Shown: positions 15,834-24,682 of the stretch, one piece after another
How positions within the stretch are numbered: the stretch's first letter is position 1
Layout of the letters: the number at the start of each line of letters is the position of its first letter
Assembly (NCBI GenBank): GCA_964410665.1
Contig: CAYPIE010000034.1
Location: 1-56,679, forward strand
Source of the DNA: CAYPIE01 sp964410665
Lineage (GTDB): Bacteria; Planctomycetota; Planctomycetia; Gemmatales; Gemmataceae
Direction: 5' to 3'
DNA: 56,679 nucleotides
The notes under the pieces: generated by a model
Database searches by the model: none
What the model saw: the letters and a program-made list of their open reading frames with translations, nothing else
Told to the model about the DNA's origin: nothing
Position numbers and translations under genes: made by a program

Positions 15834-17924
15834 CTATCCGGCGAGCGGCTGATCCAGGAAGATGGCAAAGTCGACGTCGCTGATCGACTCGCTGGGATTG
15901 CCGGCAGTCACCGTGACCTCGACCGAACGGTCGACATCCGCGGTCGGCACAAACGATTCGGTGGGGCCTGCCTGCGGCAGCAGGATGCTCGGTGCCTCGA
16001 AGGCTTGGGGGATCGCCACTTGGTGCTCCGAGGCCAAGATCACTCCCAGGCCGTTGCCATCGACGGGTGGCGTGGCACCTGGCAGTAGGTTGAGATCGAG
16101 CGAGCTCAAATCGAAAGCGGGATGGCTAGCTCCATCAACGATACTGAATGCGCTGCCATTGGCTGAGGCAGTGATCTGCAGGCTCCAGGACTGGAGGATG
16201 CCGGTATCAAAGCGAAACTCATCTTCGACCGCAAGGATCCAGATCCCATAGGCATTGCGTTGATCCAAGGCCCCGAGTGATCCTTCGGGTCGGAACGAAC
16301 CGGAGAATGGGGCGGCACCCGAGCCCAGCGAGCGGGATGCCTCATCATTGAACTGGGTGTTGTTCAGATTATTGCCCCAAGCGCCACGATTGCTGAACAG
16401 TGAGACTTCGGCCAACCCATCATAGCCCAGGTGAAACAGGCTGATTTCCAGATCACCCACATAGGTATGCGCGAGGTTGACTTCGACGTTGAGGTCAGCA
16501 ATGTCAAACTGATCCGAGACCACCATCATCGAGTAGGTGGTGTTGAAGTCGAGGATCGGCTTATTGACGTCGGTCAGCTCATAAAGCCTCGGCGGGGGTG
16601 GGGGCGGGGGCGGGGGTGGAGCTGGTGGAAGGTTGGGGACCTCATCCAGGCTTTCAAGAGCGGCCGCCACGTTGATGCGTCCATCGCTGATCGTGCGGTT
16701 ATTCAAGGCAGGGATGACGTCGGAGGTATCGATCAAGATCTGTCGGATTTGGCTGGGGGTCAAGGTTGGGTCGACCGAGAGCATCAAAGCGGCTGCACCA
16801 GCCACATGCGGAGTCGCCATGGAGGTTCCCGAGAAGGTCGCATAGCGGTTATTGGGCACGGTGCTCAAGATGCTCGAACCCGGGGCGGCGACATGGACGC
16901 TGTTCGCCCCATAGTTGGAGAAGCCTGAACGCTGATCGGCGGAGGTGGTCGAAGCTACCGAGATCACGTTGGGCAGGTCATAGCCCGCCGGATAGGCAGG
17001 CTGCCGATCGGTGTTCTGACGAGCGTTGCCGGCCGCCGCGACAAACAGAACGTTGTTTTCGTTCGCGTAGTCGATCGCGTCATAGAGCCGTCGGGAGAAG
17101 CCACCACCTCCCCAGCTGTTGTTGGTGATGTCGGCTCCGTTGTCGGTGGCGTAGTTGACCGCGGCAATCGCAGCGCTGAGCGGACCGCTGCCATCGGCTC
17201 CGAGGAACTTCAAGGCCATCAGGCGGACGTTCCAGTTGACGCCGACGACACCGGTGCCATTGTTGCCGACCGCGCCGATGGAGCCGGCGACGTGCGTGCC
17301 ATGGCCGTTGTCGTCCATCGGGTCGCTATCGTTGTTGACAAAGTCATAGCCATAAATGTCGTCAACGTAGCCGTTGTTGTCGTCGTCGATGCCGTTGCCA
17401 GCGATTTCATCTTCGTTGACCCACATGTTGTCCCGAAGGTCGGGGTGGTTGTAGTCGATGCCCGTATCGATCACGCCCACGACGATCTCATCCGAACCGG
17501 TGCTAATATCCCAGGCCAGGGGGGCATCGATCTTGGATATGCCCCACAGGGAGTTGAACGAGGGGTCGTCGGGAACTACCGCGACACCGACCTGGTAATC
17601 GGGCTCGGCAAACTCGACCCCATCCAGGCTTGCCAACCATGGCAAGGACTGCTCGACGCTTTGTCCATCGTCGAGGTTGACCGTAAACAGGTCTGCACCC
17701 AGAGCCCGACCGGAGAGTCCGAGCTCATCCAAAGAGACGCCTTCCTCAAGACCGACGATCACCTGGCCTTCGGCGTAGTGATCGTAATCGACGCCGAGTT
17801 GGTCGAAGGTGACATAGGGAGCGGCGTTGGGAGTGCTTCGGTCTTCGAGCCGTTCCAGGCAGAGCAGGAAGGGCCGCCGGGGCTCAGTGCTCTCCCCCAT
17901 CATGGGAAATCGTGGTTTGTCCAC
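15834..17924 (-). CDS. Secreted subtilisin-like serine protease with P-domain
   Basis: A 696-residue S8 peptidase. The N-terminus has no classical signal peptide but contains the planctomycete motif LERLEDRSTPNA (about residues 23-34). An inhibitor-like propeptide spans about 45-115. The catalytic triad is complete: Asp153 (VIDTGIDYNHPD), His211 (GHGTHVAGS) and Ser368 (GTSMATPH), with the oxyanion Asn in AAAGN. A Pro-rich linker (about 425-440) leads to a proprotein-convertase-type P-domain (about 445-575) and a further tail of unknown function. It probably degrades or processes extracellular proteins. I prefer the GTG start at 17924, which has AAAGGA upstream. ATG codons at 17903 and 17900 are alternatives without a ribosome site. 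Confidence 0.9.
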   Translation of the reverse strand: MDKPRFPMMGESTEPRRPFLLCLERLEDRSTPNAAPYVTFDQLGVDYDHYAEGQVIVGLEEGVSLDELGLSGRALGADLFTVNLDDGQSVEQSLPWLASLDGVEFAEPDYQVGVAVVPDDPSFNSLWGISKIDAPLAWDISTGSDEIVVGVIDTGIDYNHPDLRDNMWVNEDEIAGNGIDDDNNGYVDDIYGYDFVNNDSDPMDDNGHGTHVAGSIGAVGNNGTGVVGVNWNVRLMALKFLGADGSGPLSAAIAAVNYATDNGADITNNSWGGGGFSRRLYDAIDYANENNVLFVAAAGNARQNTDRQPAYPAGYDLPNVISVASTTSADQRSGFSNYGANSVHVAAPGSSILSTVPNNRYATFSGTSMATPHVAGAAALMLSVDPTLTPSQIRQILIDTSDVIPALNNRTISDGRINVAAALESLDEVPNLPPAPPPPPPPPPPRLYELTDVNKPILDFNTTYSMMVVSDQFDIADLNVEVNLAHTYVGDLEISLFHLGYDGLAEVSLFSNRGAWGNNLNNTQFNDEASRSLGSGAAPFSGSFRPEGSLGALDQRNAYGIWILAVEDEFRFDTGILQSWSLQITASANGSAFSIVDGASHPAFDLSSLDLNLLPGATPPVDGNGLGVILASEHQVAIPQAFEAPSILLPQAGPTESFVPTADVDRSVEVTVTAGNPSESISDVDFAIFLDQPLAG
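16594..16616 (+). other. G-quadruplex motif inside protease linker
   Basis: Four runs of five G are separated by single bases (T, C, C) on the plus strand, the template strand for the protease gene. They correspond to the proline-codon run of the linker before the P-domain. This is a textbook sequence pattern for a very stable intramolecular G-quadruplex. Confidence 0.7.
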
Positions 17925-18394
17925 AGGGATTGGTCCTTTCACACAGATGCACAAAATCACGGAATTGCTTGCAACCGACGCGAGGGGCCATGCCAGAGGT
18001 GAGGAACCACCAACCGTCAACTGCTAGGTGGATGCCACACTGCCAGGGGAGGTTTCCCAAGCGACTGAGCTACGAGTCATTACGGAGAATAAGATCGGAG
18101 GTCGGGCCTCGTGAAACGATGACCGCGAGCAATATCGTTTGAGCTTAGAGATAAAAATTCTCAGCGTCAAGATAAGCAAACGGTGAATTTCTCGCTCAAC
18201 GGTGCAGGCTTGGTTTCCCGGCCTGCTTATCTACACTGAGAGGGACCACCACAATCGCTCGGCGTGGCTCTTTGGCGTTCCACCCGGCGTGACCTGGCTC
18301 CCGAACGCTTTTGCGGGAGGGTTCTCGTCCATCTGTCATCGGGTTGGTGGTTCGTCGCAGCGTTTGGCCGCGAATCCCCTTAGGAGGGCGTATC
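17925..18394. other. Divergent intergenic region, protease and hydrolase
   Basis: About 470 bp between divergent starts without a supported gene. The stretch around 18120-18195 is AT-rich compared with its surroundings and holds a plausible minus-strand promoter (18142-18170). The plus-strand hydrolase has a strong GGAGGG ribosome site (18383-18388), but I find no convincing promoter for it. Short open frames here lack start signals. No tRNA or riboswitch fold is recognisable. Confidence 0.5.
18142..18170 (-). promoter_or_regulatory. Possible sigma-70-like promoter for the protease
   Basis: Reading the minus strand, TTGACG (complement of 18165-18170) lies 17 bp before TAAGCT (complement of 18142-18147), inside an AT-rich patch. 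The -35 matches five of six consensus bases and the -10 only three. It would give a leader of about 210 nt before the protease start. Confidence 0.3.
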
Positions 18395-19285
18395 ATGGCG
18401 CGAAATGGCGGGATCTGCTGGCTGCTGATCGGGGTGCTGGTGTGGGCGCTTCCCGTGGCAGCGGACGAAGTGGAACATGGCTTTGCGAACTCCGATGGTG
18501 TGAAAATTCACTATGTTACCCGTGGCCAGGGGCCACTGGTGGTCATGATCCATGGCTTTCCGGACTACTGGTATACCTGGCGGGAGCAGATGCCTGCCCT
18601 GGCCGAACACTTCCAAGTCGTGGCCATCGATCAGCGCGGCTATAACCAGAGTGACAAGCCTGACGGGGTGGAAGCGTATGCTCTGCCCAAGCTGGTGGAC
18701 GATGTGAAAGCAGTGGTCGAGCATTTGGATCGGAAAAAGGCCATCATCGTGGGCCATGACTGGGGTGGGATCGTGGCATGGAGCTTTGCCATGAGTCACC
18801 CGGAGATGACCGATCGGCTGGTGATCCTCAATACGCCTCATCCCCGGGGCCTGTCCCGTGAGTTGGCGAATAACCCCCAGCAGCAGAAGAACTCTGAGTA
18901 CGCCCGGAACTTTCAGAAGCCTGACGCCGCGTCGAAGCTCAAGCCCGAAATGCTGGCGTTCTGGGTCAAGGATCAAGAGGCACGCAAAAAGTACGTCGAG
19001 GCGTTTCGCCGCTCTTCGATCGAGGGAATGCTCAACTACTACAAAGCCAACTACCCACGCGAGCCGTACACCGCACGTACCATGCAGATGCCCAAGGTGA
19101 AGTGTCCGGTGCTGATGATCCATGGGCTCAAAGATGAGGCACTGCTGCCGGGCGGGCTCAACGACACCTGGGAATGGCTCGAGCAGGAGCTGACCCTGGT
19201 GACCCTGCCCAATGCCGGTCATTTTGTGCAACAGGATGCGGCCCAGAAGGTAACGGAAAAGATGCTGCAGTTCTTGGTCAAGTGA
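18395..19285 (+). CDS. Exported alpha/beta hydrolase, epoxide-hydrolase-like
   Basis: A 296-residue protein with a signal peptide (about residues 1-23, hydrophobic WLLIGVLVWALPVAA). The mature part is an alpha/beta hydrolase: the oxyanion motif HGFPD at 53-57, nucleophile Asp122 in GHDWGG and base His276 in AGHFVQQ. The Asp nucleophile in HDWGG together with HG(F)P is characteristic of epoxide hydrolases and haloalkane dehalogenases, and HGxP favours the former. The lid region contains paired Tyr residues (NYYKANYP) that could supply the ring-opening tyrosines. Substrate unknown. The start at 18395 is fixed by GGAGGG upstream. The 3' end faces the DUF1559 gene. Confidence 0.88.
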   Translation: MARNGGICWLLIGVLVWALPVAADEVEHGFANSDGVKIHYVTRGQGPLVVMIHGFPDYWYTWREQMPALAEHFQVVAIDQRGYNQSDKPDGVEAYALPKLVDDVKAVVEHLDRKKAIIVGHDWGGIVAWSFAMSHPEMTDRLVILNTPHPRGLSRELANNPQQQKNSEYARNFQKPDAASKLKPEMLAFWVKDQEARKKYVEAFRRSSIEGMLNYYKANYPREPYTARTMQMPKVKCPVLMIHGLKDEALLPGGLNDTWEWLEQELTLVTLPNAGHFVQQDAAQKVTEKMLQFLVK

Positions 19286-19305
19286 GCCGGATGAGACGGG
19301 CCGCA

Positions 19306-19327
19306 GCGCGGGACGAAGGTCCTGCGT
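19306..19327. terminator. Terminator-like hairpin between convergent genes
   Basis: GCGCGGGAC (19306-19314) pairs with GTCCTGCGT (19319-19327) over nine base pairs including two G-T wobbles, closing a GAAG tetraloop. It lies in the 50-bp gap between two convergent stop codons. A short T-run (ATTTTA) follows about 10 bp later on the plus strand. Confidence 0.5.
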
Positions 19328-19335
19328 GGTGGATG

Positions 19336-20112
19336 TCATTTTACCATATCCAGATCGCGACCATGGATGGTCAACAACGCGCGGAAGACTGCAGGCTCGA
19401 TCGCGTTGCTGAAGAAGCGGACGCTGCCATCCGCCAGGGCAAAGTTGGCGCCGTCGGGATGATTGCCTCCGAAGGGATCCCCAGGGCCCAGGTAGGGGGT
19501 GTCCTCGGGATCGAGGCCACGGACAGTCGCGGGACCACCTCGGAGCCAAGGGCCGAGGTTCCTGTCGGTTTCGCCCAGCAGCAGGGTGTTGCTGAGTCCA
19601 TCGGTGATCGCGGTCAACGGGGTGGGAGCACCGTAGCGGAAGCAGCCCGCACGGGGCGGTAGGTCCGGCCCGCTCAGCTCCGCGGCGTCCAATCCCAGGC
19701 CGGCCAGGCCGACGTACTGGGTTAAGGCCGGGCGTTCGGAGTCGGCCGGGGGCGGCTTTGCGGGACAGAGGAAGGTCACGATGCGGGTGCGTGCAACCGC
19801 GGCATTCCCCGGAGCATCCCAGGGCAACGCGGCCTCAATGCGGCCGGCCAGGTCTTGGCCTCGGACCCCATCCTCTGGAAGCCGGGGCAACACACTTACT
19901 AGCCAACTGAGCCGCTTCTCGGGGGTGAGTGCGGCGTTGGCCACGGTTCCCGACGGAATCAACCGGTCGTTGAAGTTGGCCAGGATGCGAAGGTGATTAG
20001 CACAGCCAACGCGAAAGCTGGTTTGACGCAACTTTAGCACCAACGGTGGCAACAGGGTGAGGCCAAACAGCAACAGGAGCCCCAGGACGACGATACTCAC
20101 CGCTCGTCGCAT
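19336..20112 (-). CDS. DUF1559-like pseudopilin-related protein
   Basis: A 258-residue protein with one N-terminal hydrophobic helix (about residues 5-27) and a C-terminal HPDGANFALADGSVRFF block, the H-x-G-G/A-N-x-x-x-x-D-G signature that ends planctomycete DUF1559 proteins. Classical members start with a type IV pilin-like GFTLxELLVVIAI methylation signal. Here that signal is absent, so processing by prepilin peptidase is doubtful and it may simply be membrane-anchored with an external domain. Function of the family is unknown. Its ATG shares one base with the stop of the upstream membrane protein (TGATG at 20112), which implies coupling. Confidence 0.78.
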   Translation of the reverse strand: MRRAVSIVVLGLLLLFGLTLLPPLVLKLRQTSFRVGCANHLRILANFNDRLIPSGTVANAALTPEKRLSWLVSVLPRLPEDGVRGQDLAGRIEAALPWDAPGNAAVARTRIVTFLCPAKPPPADSERPALTQYVGLAGLGLDAAELSGPDLPPRAGCFRYGAPTPLTAITDGLSNTLLLGETDRNLGPWLRGGPATVRGLDPEDTPYLGPGDPFGGNHPDGANFALADGSVRFFSNAIEPAVFRALLTIHGRDLDMVK

Positions 20113-21926
20113 CAGCCCACCAAGACGGGTGAAGGCGAAAAGTTATAGTCGGCTGGCACGTCCAGGGGCTCTTCCTGTTCGCCGCGGTCGCGGAAGATGT
20201 GCATGATCCGGACCCGGCTAATATCGTCAAAGCGCGGCTCCGGATAGCCCTCTGCGCGGAACGGCTGTTCGATGGACATCTCATGGATCATCACACGCAC
20301 TTTGGGCAGGCCCTGGAACAGCACATCCTCGGCGGGGCGCTGACCATCGAAGCGGTCGTATACCTCGAACAGCGCGCGTAAGACTTTTTTCAGCCGGCCA
20401 ATGGTGACGCCGTCCTCAACAAAGATCAAATCGACCTGGAGGGTGCGCAGTAAGTAGTGCACATACTGGCGTACGTGGCGATGGAACACCTGACGATAGG
20501 GCGGTCCAATCATCCGCAACAGGGGCACCTCATCGCCATCGCGCAGGTCAGGTTCATCGCGGGTCATGCCGGGGACGAACCAAAGGTGCGGGGCGACCCA
20601 GAAACCATGCCCGCTTTGGCTACGTTTGGGTGACGCCAGTCGAAACAGTCGATCCAGACCGCGTAGGAACTGGCGGCGTAACTGCAGCTCACGACGACGC
20701 TCGATCCGGCCAAAGATCAGATCCGATTCCAGATCGTCGAGTGTAACGCGGAGCGGCCAGTCTGGATCAAATTCGGTTGCTTCTGAGCGTTCGGGCTCAA
20801 CCAACTCGATGGCCGGGTGCACACGGGCATCCGTAAAGTCATGCTGGCGGGCTCGCCAGCCGCGTTGACGCAGGATGGTTTTCAACCGGGCGATCACCGT
20901 CTTGGGCAAGCGACCAAAGACACGCACGATGGGGGAACTACGACGGGCGGGATCGTGCCACCAGATCTGCAACAACCAGACTGCTCCCCCCAGTAAGATC
21001 CCAGGGGTCAGCCAGATGACGCCGGTCCCCAGTAAGATGGTGACCGGCATGTGCGCGGGGTCGAGTGGCGCCCCCAGAAAGCGTCCGCCCGCAGCAGCGG
21101 CCATCAAGGCGACCAGTAGCAGGATGATACAAGCCGCGGCGGCCATCATCAGGCGGCGTGGCGGGACGGCCCAGATTTGCCGCGTGGCTTCATCACGCCA
21201 GAGGAACTGCATACTATTGGGCTCGGGCAGGTAGGCCAACACCGTGCACACGACAAAGGCTCCCGCACAGAGCAACAGCACGGCGACCGGCGGTACCAAC
21301 CAGTGGGCAAAGAATAGCAAAACCAGATAACCGCCAATGGAGATCAGTTCGGTTCGCTGCCGTTGAGTCGCCGGTGTCAAGCGATGGCTGCGGTGGGCAA
21401 TGTGCAGCAAGCTGACCGGAATGTAGATGCCGATCAGCAGTGCACCAAACAGCAAGACCCAGAGGGTTACCACCAAGAGCAAATAACCCAGATAAAAGCC
21501 ATGGACGCCCAGTCCACGCCAGCCCTGGGGAAAATGCTGCCAAATCAACAAGGAACTGCACAACCAGACGGTTGTAAGTAGGACATATAGAAGAGTTCCT
21601 TTGGGGAGCCGTTGCGGGATAGGCGGGCTGAGCCGCAAGTCCATGCCCAGTTCGACATTGAGCCGATGGAAGACCCAGCGGCCAAGCGAGCGGCTGCCGT
21701 CGATCAGTCGTTGCACCCAGGGGAGGGGTTCTTGGCGATGACGCAGTCCGACAAATACGCCAACGGCCAGGAGAATGCCGGCCCCGAGGGTATCATGCAG
21801 GTCGGAGGTCGCCATCCGACCAAACCACTCCAGACCGACCAGGACACTGACGACCACAAGGGTAAACCAGTTGTTGGTGTGGAGCAGGCGACGGAGTTGC
21901 AACCCGGTGGAGCTCAGAAGTTTCAT
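20112..21926 (-). CDS. Large multi-pass membrane protein, unknown family
   Basis: A 604-residue protein. The first half has about seven hydrophobic segments (near residues 20-36, 45-60, 110-128, 143-170, 197-235, 258-282 and 292-315). The second half, from about residue 340, is soluble, rich in Arg and acidic residues, and predicted cytosolic or periplasmic. I recognise no catalytic motif. Segments such as LIFVEDGVTIGRLKKVLRAL and GLPKVRVMIHEM look globular. Overlap with the DUF1559 gene start suggests a two-gene unit, possibly a membrane platform for the pilin-like protein (inference only). The upstream spacing to the U32 gene is 74 bp. Confidence 0.75.
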   Translation of the reverse strand: MKLLSSTGLQLRRLLHTNNWFTLVVVSVLVGLEWFGRMATSDLHDTLGAGILLAVGVFVGLRHRQEPLPWVQRLIDGSRSLGRWVFHRLNVELGMDLRLSPPIPQRLPKGTLLYVLLTTVWLCSSLLIWQHFPQGWRGLGVHGFYLGYLLLVVTLWVLLFGALLIGIYIPVSLLHIAHRSHRLTPATQRQRTELISIGGYLVLLFFAHWLVPPVAVLLLCAGAFVVCTVLAYLPEPNSMQFLWRDEATRQIWAVPPRRLMMAAAACIILLLVALMAAAAGGRFLGAPLDPAHMPVTILLGTGVIWLTPGILLGGAVWLLQIWWHDPARRSSPIVRVFGRLPKTVIARLKTILRQRGWRARQHDFTDARVHPAIELVEPERSEATEFDPDWPLRVTLDDLESDLIFGRIERRRELQLRRQFLRGLDRLFRLASPKRSQSGHGFWVAPHLWFVPGMTRDEPDLRDGDEVPLLRMIGPPYRQVFHRHVRQYVHYLLRTLQVDLIFVEDGVTIGRLKKVLRALFEVYDRFDGQRPAEDVLFQGLPKVRVMIHEMSIEQPFRAEGYPEPRFDDISRVRIMHIFRDRGEQEEPLDVPADYNFSPSPVLVG

Positions 21927-22000
21927 AACGGTATTTCACCAAATGTGCTGCGCCGGGGCCAAGAATTTCTTGTCGTTTCTGGGATGCCAGGTCCCGCCGG

Positions 22001-24649
22001 TCAAAGGAGTTGCAGGGTCCCGCGGGTTACGCCGAGCTGGTTGAGCGCCTGCAATTCCCGCCAGGTGGTTCGTCCATCCGCTTGACCAGCGAGGATGCGG
22101 CTATAGCGTTCCAGCAACGGGCCTACCTGGGCTGGCGTTTCGCGGAGCAATTCTACGCGGAAGTGCCTCAACCCCAAGGCTTGCATCCGCCCGACGTACT
22201 CCGCGGCGGACTGGGCCACCGCATTGAACACCGTATTGCGACAGCCGGTATCGGGTAAAACCGGAAACGACGCACCCACCCGATCGCGTAACTCGACCTG
22301 ATGTTTCTCACACGGCCGACCGCAGTCACGATAATCCTTCCCGGTGGACAGAAACGCCGCGAACACACAGTGTTCCATATGAAACATTGGCATGTGCTGG
22401 TGGATCGTGGGCACAAACCAGCTCGGATGGCTGTTCCGGATCAATTGGACAAATTGCTCCCAGTTCAAATCATAGGACGGAACCAGCTGGGCGAAACCAT
22501 CCCGCTTCAGGATTGCGGCGGTAATTTCATTGGCAATGTTGAACGAGAAGTCGGCGACCAAAGTCAGTGCGGGAGCCTGCTCGCCCAGCAGGACCCGGCT
22601 GCCCAGATTGCGGACCAGCACCGCATCGGGCTGGGTGTGGAGAATCGGTCGCAGCAAGCCTTCTTCGCCCGGCTTAAGGATGCGTAGCGTGGCCAGTCCC
22701 ACCGGCAGCCCTGCAGACCGGGCTTTAGGGACTGCGTCGCGGTACCGCCGGGTATCCTCAAAGTCACACCAGACCAGAGTGGGCCGGGGCAGTCCCGAGG
22801 GAGGTTGCCAGGCCAGCACGGCATCCAGTTGTTCCATCGTACGCACTAGCACATGAAGATGGCTGAGGGTTGGCGGCTCCGGCTCCGTGGCAGATTGCTC
22901 GGCAATCGAGGCGCGGATCGTGGCCAGGGTATTGGGTTGGGCAATGGGGTGGGTGGGGGGGCGATGGTTCCTTTGCAGGCCATCGACCACTTGGCGACGC
23001 AGATCGTTGAGCACACTTTTCGGGAGCATCATCCCATCGGGTAAGGCCATCGTGACGTCGCCCAGAGCAAACGGGGTTTCTCCCAGTCGATCGAGCTGGG
23101 TGCGGATGGCCTCGAGGGTCAGCGGCTGCTTGCGGGCCATCTCTAGCGGCCCAGGCCAGATCGCCTCCGCGGTGCTGCCGGTGGCGAGGCGGCCAGTCAG
23201 CGTCAAACTGCCGCCTCGCTGGCCGCTCAGATGAAAGTCTATGGGGTGGCGGTGCACGGGTCGGTCGTGTCGGTAGGAGGCCTCAAGGCGTTTGCGTAAG
23301 GCAGGGTCATCGGTCTTCCAGACGATCTGCCCCGGCTGGATGCGCGTGCGATCCAGGCTCCCTGGGGCAAAGATGAGCTCCACGCGGTCACCCTGCCATT
23401 GCACTTCCCAGACCCGGCCGCCCTGCTCAGCTTGTTCGGGGTTGCCCTCGTCAAAGACGACGCCGTCGCCCGGTTTGACCAGCCGTTCGTTCGTCGCAGC
23501 ATCGGCCCATCGGACCAGAACGCCACGACGAGTGGTTCGCCAGACGGTCCCAATGCACACACCCCGGCTCTTGGGGAAGCGACCCTGGACCAACTGCTGG
23601 TGGTTGACACCACCGAGAAAGCCCGGGGTGAAGCCGCGTGAGAACATTTGGGCCAGATCATGCTGTTGCTGGCCGTCCAGCTGAAAAGGGGTGGCGGTGA
23701 GGGCAGCGTCGAGGGCGGCGCGATAGGTCTGGGTGGTCGCCGCAACGTAGTGGGGACTTTTGAGTCGTCCTTCGATCTTGAAGCTGGCGACGCCGGCCTC
23801 GACCAGTGGTCCTACCCAGTCATAGCCGGCCAGATCCTGGGGGCTTAACAGATAGGCCCGGTCGCTCAGATCATAGGGCTGATCATCGACGCGCATCTCA
23901 TAGGGCAGTCGGCAGGCCTGGGCACACTGACCGCGGTTGGCACTACGACCGCCCAGCGCCTCACTCGTCAGGCACTGGCCGCTATAAGCCACACACAAAG
24001 CGCCATGAATAAATACCTCCACAGGCATCGGCGTGGCTTGGAGGATCCGAGAAATCTCCGGCAGGGCCAGCTCCCGAGCGAGGACCACGCGGCGGATATT
24101 CAGTTGCTCGCGGACCCAGGCGATGCCGCGCGGTTCGGTCAGGGTCATTTGCGTCGAGGCATGCACGGGGAGCTCGGGCACCTGCTGGGCGAGTAAATAG
24201 GCCAATCCCAGATCCTGGACAATCACCGCATCGCCGCCGGCTTGGGCGATGGCCTTGATCAGTTCCACAACGGCGGGGAGTTCCTCGGCGAAAATCAGCG
24301 TGTTGAGCGTGACAAAGCCACGGACCTGGTGGCGATGGAGGAAGTCGTAAATCGCCGGCAGTTCTTCGACGGCAAAGTTTTGCGCCCGGTGACGGGCATT
24401 GAAACATGATAAACCAAAGTAGACGGCATCAGCCCCATTGGCCACCGCAGCGCGCAGCGCCTGCCATTCCCCTGCAGGGGCGAGCAGTTCCGGACGGGCA
24501 GGACGGTCCCAATCCAAGGGGGCCTCCGCGAGGTTGGTCAGGGGGAGCCGAGGGCCAGGCTCGAGGATTTCGGAGTCAGGTGGGTGATCCGACAAACCAT
24601 TGACTGTCAACCGAGCCAAGCGCTGGATATATTGTACCCTGAGCGGCAT
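22001..24649 (-). CDS. Peptidase U32 family protein (DUF3656-type)
   Basis: About 880 residues. The N-terminal half is the U32 domain: ELLAPAGEW, NGADAVYFGL, HASTQMTL, and the cysteine-rich iron-sulfur-like segment around HGALCVAYSGQC to RGQCAQACRLPYE. The middle has the DUF3656-like RNA-enzyme region and the C-terminal part contains a second, shorter barrel with conserved Cys residues (CGRPCEKHQ, GCRNT). Relatives include RlhA, which hydroxylates 23S rRNA, and proteins annotated as collagenases; an RNA-modifying role is more likely than proteolysis. The start is uncertain: ATG 24649 lies within a possible promoter, and in-frame TTG codons at 24610 and 24595 are alternatives. Confidence 0.85.
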   Translation of the reverse strand: MPLRVQYIQRLARLTVNGLSDHPPDSEILEPGPRLPLTNLAEAPLDWDRPARPELLAPAGEWQALRAAVANGADAVYFGLSCFNARHRAQNFAVEELPAIYDFLHRHQVRGFVTLNTLIFAEELPAVVELIKAIAQAGGDAVIVQDLGLAYLLAQQVPELPVHASTQMTLTEPRGIAWVREQLNIRRVVLARELALPEISRILQATPMPVEVFIHGALCVAYSGQCLTSEALGGRSANRGQCAQACRLPYEMRVDDQPYDLSDRAYLLSPQDLAGYDWVGPLVEAGVASFKIEGRLKSPHYVAATTQTYRAALDAALTATPFQLDGQQQHDLAQMFSRGFTPGFLGGVNHQQLVQGRFPKSRGVCIGTVWRTTRRGVLVRWADAATNERLVKPGDGVVFDEGNPEQAEQGGRVWEVQWQGDRVELIFAPGSLDRTRIQPGQIVWKTDDPALRKRLEASYRHDRPVHRHPIDFHLSGQRGGSLTLTGRLATGSTAEAIWPGPLEMARKQPLTLEAIRTQLDRLGETPFALGDVTMALPDGMMLPKSVLNDLRRQVVDGLQRNHRPPTHPIAQPNTLATIRASIAEQSATEPEPPTLSHLHVLVRTMEQLDAVLAWQPPSGLPRPTLVWCDFEDTRRYRDAVPKARSAGLPVGLATLRILKPGEEGLLRPILHTQPDAVLVRNLGSRVLLGEQAPALTLVADFSFNIANEITAAILKRDGFAQLVPSYDLNWEQFVQLIRNSHPSWFVPTIHQHMPMFHMEHCVFAAFLSTGKDYRDCGRPCEKHQVELRDRVGASFPVLPDTGCRNTVFNAVAQSAAEYVGRMQALGLRHFRVELLRETPAQVGPLLERYSRILAGQADGRTTWRELQALNQLGVTRGTLQLL

Positions 24650-24658
24650 AGAATCCAA
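24631..24658 (-). promoter_or_regulatory. Possible promoter of the U32 gene
   Basis: On the minus strand TTGGAT (complement of 24653-24658) and TACAAT (complement of 24631-24636) are separated by 16 bp. The -10 matches five of six consensus bases. If real, the U32 start must be one of the downstream TTG codons and not the ATG at 24649, which would fall inside the spacer. Confidence 0.35.
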
Positions 24659-24682
24659 ACCGGACGTTCGCCTGGGAGCCCC

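Noticed and set aside
18030..18110. tRNA-like stretch in the protease-hydrolase gap
   Set aside because: A fragment resembling a D-arm (CCAAGCGACTGAGCTA) is present, but no acceptor, anticodon or T-arm can be folded around it.
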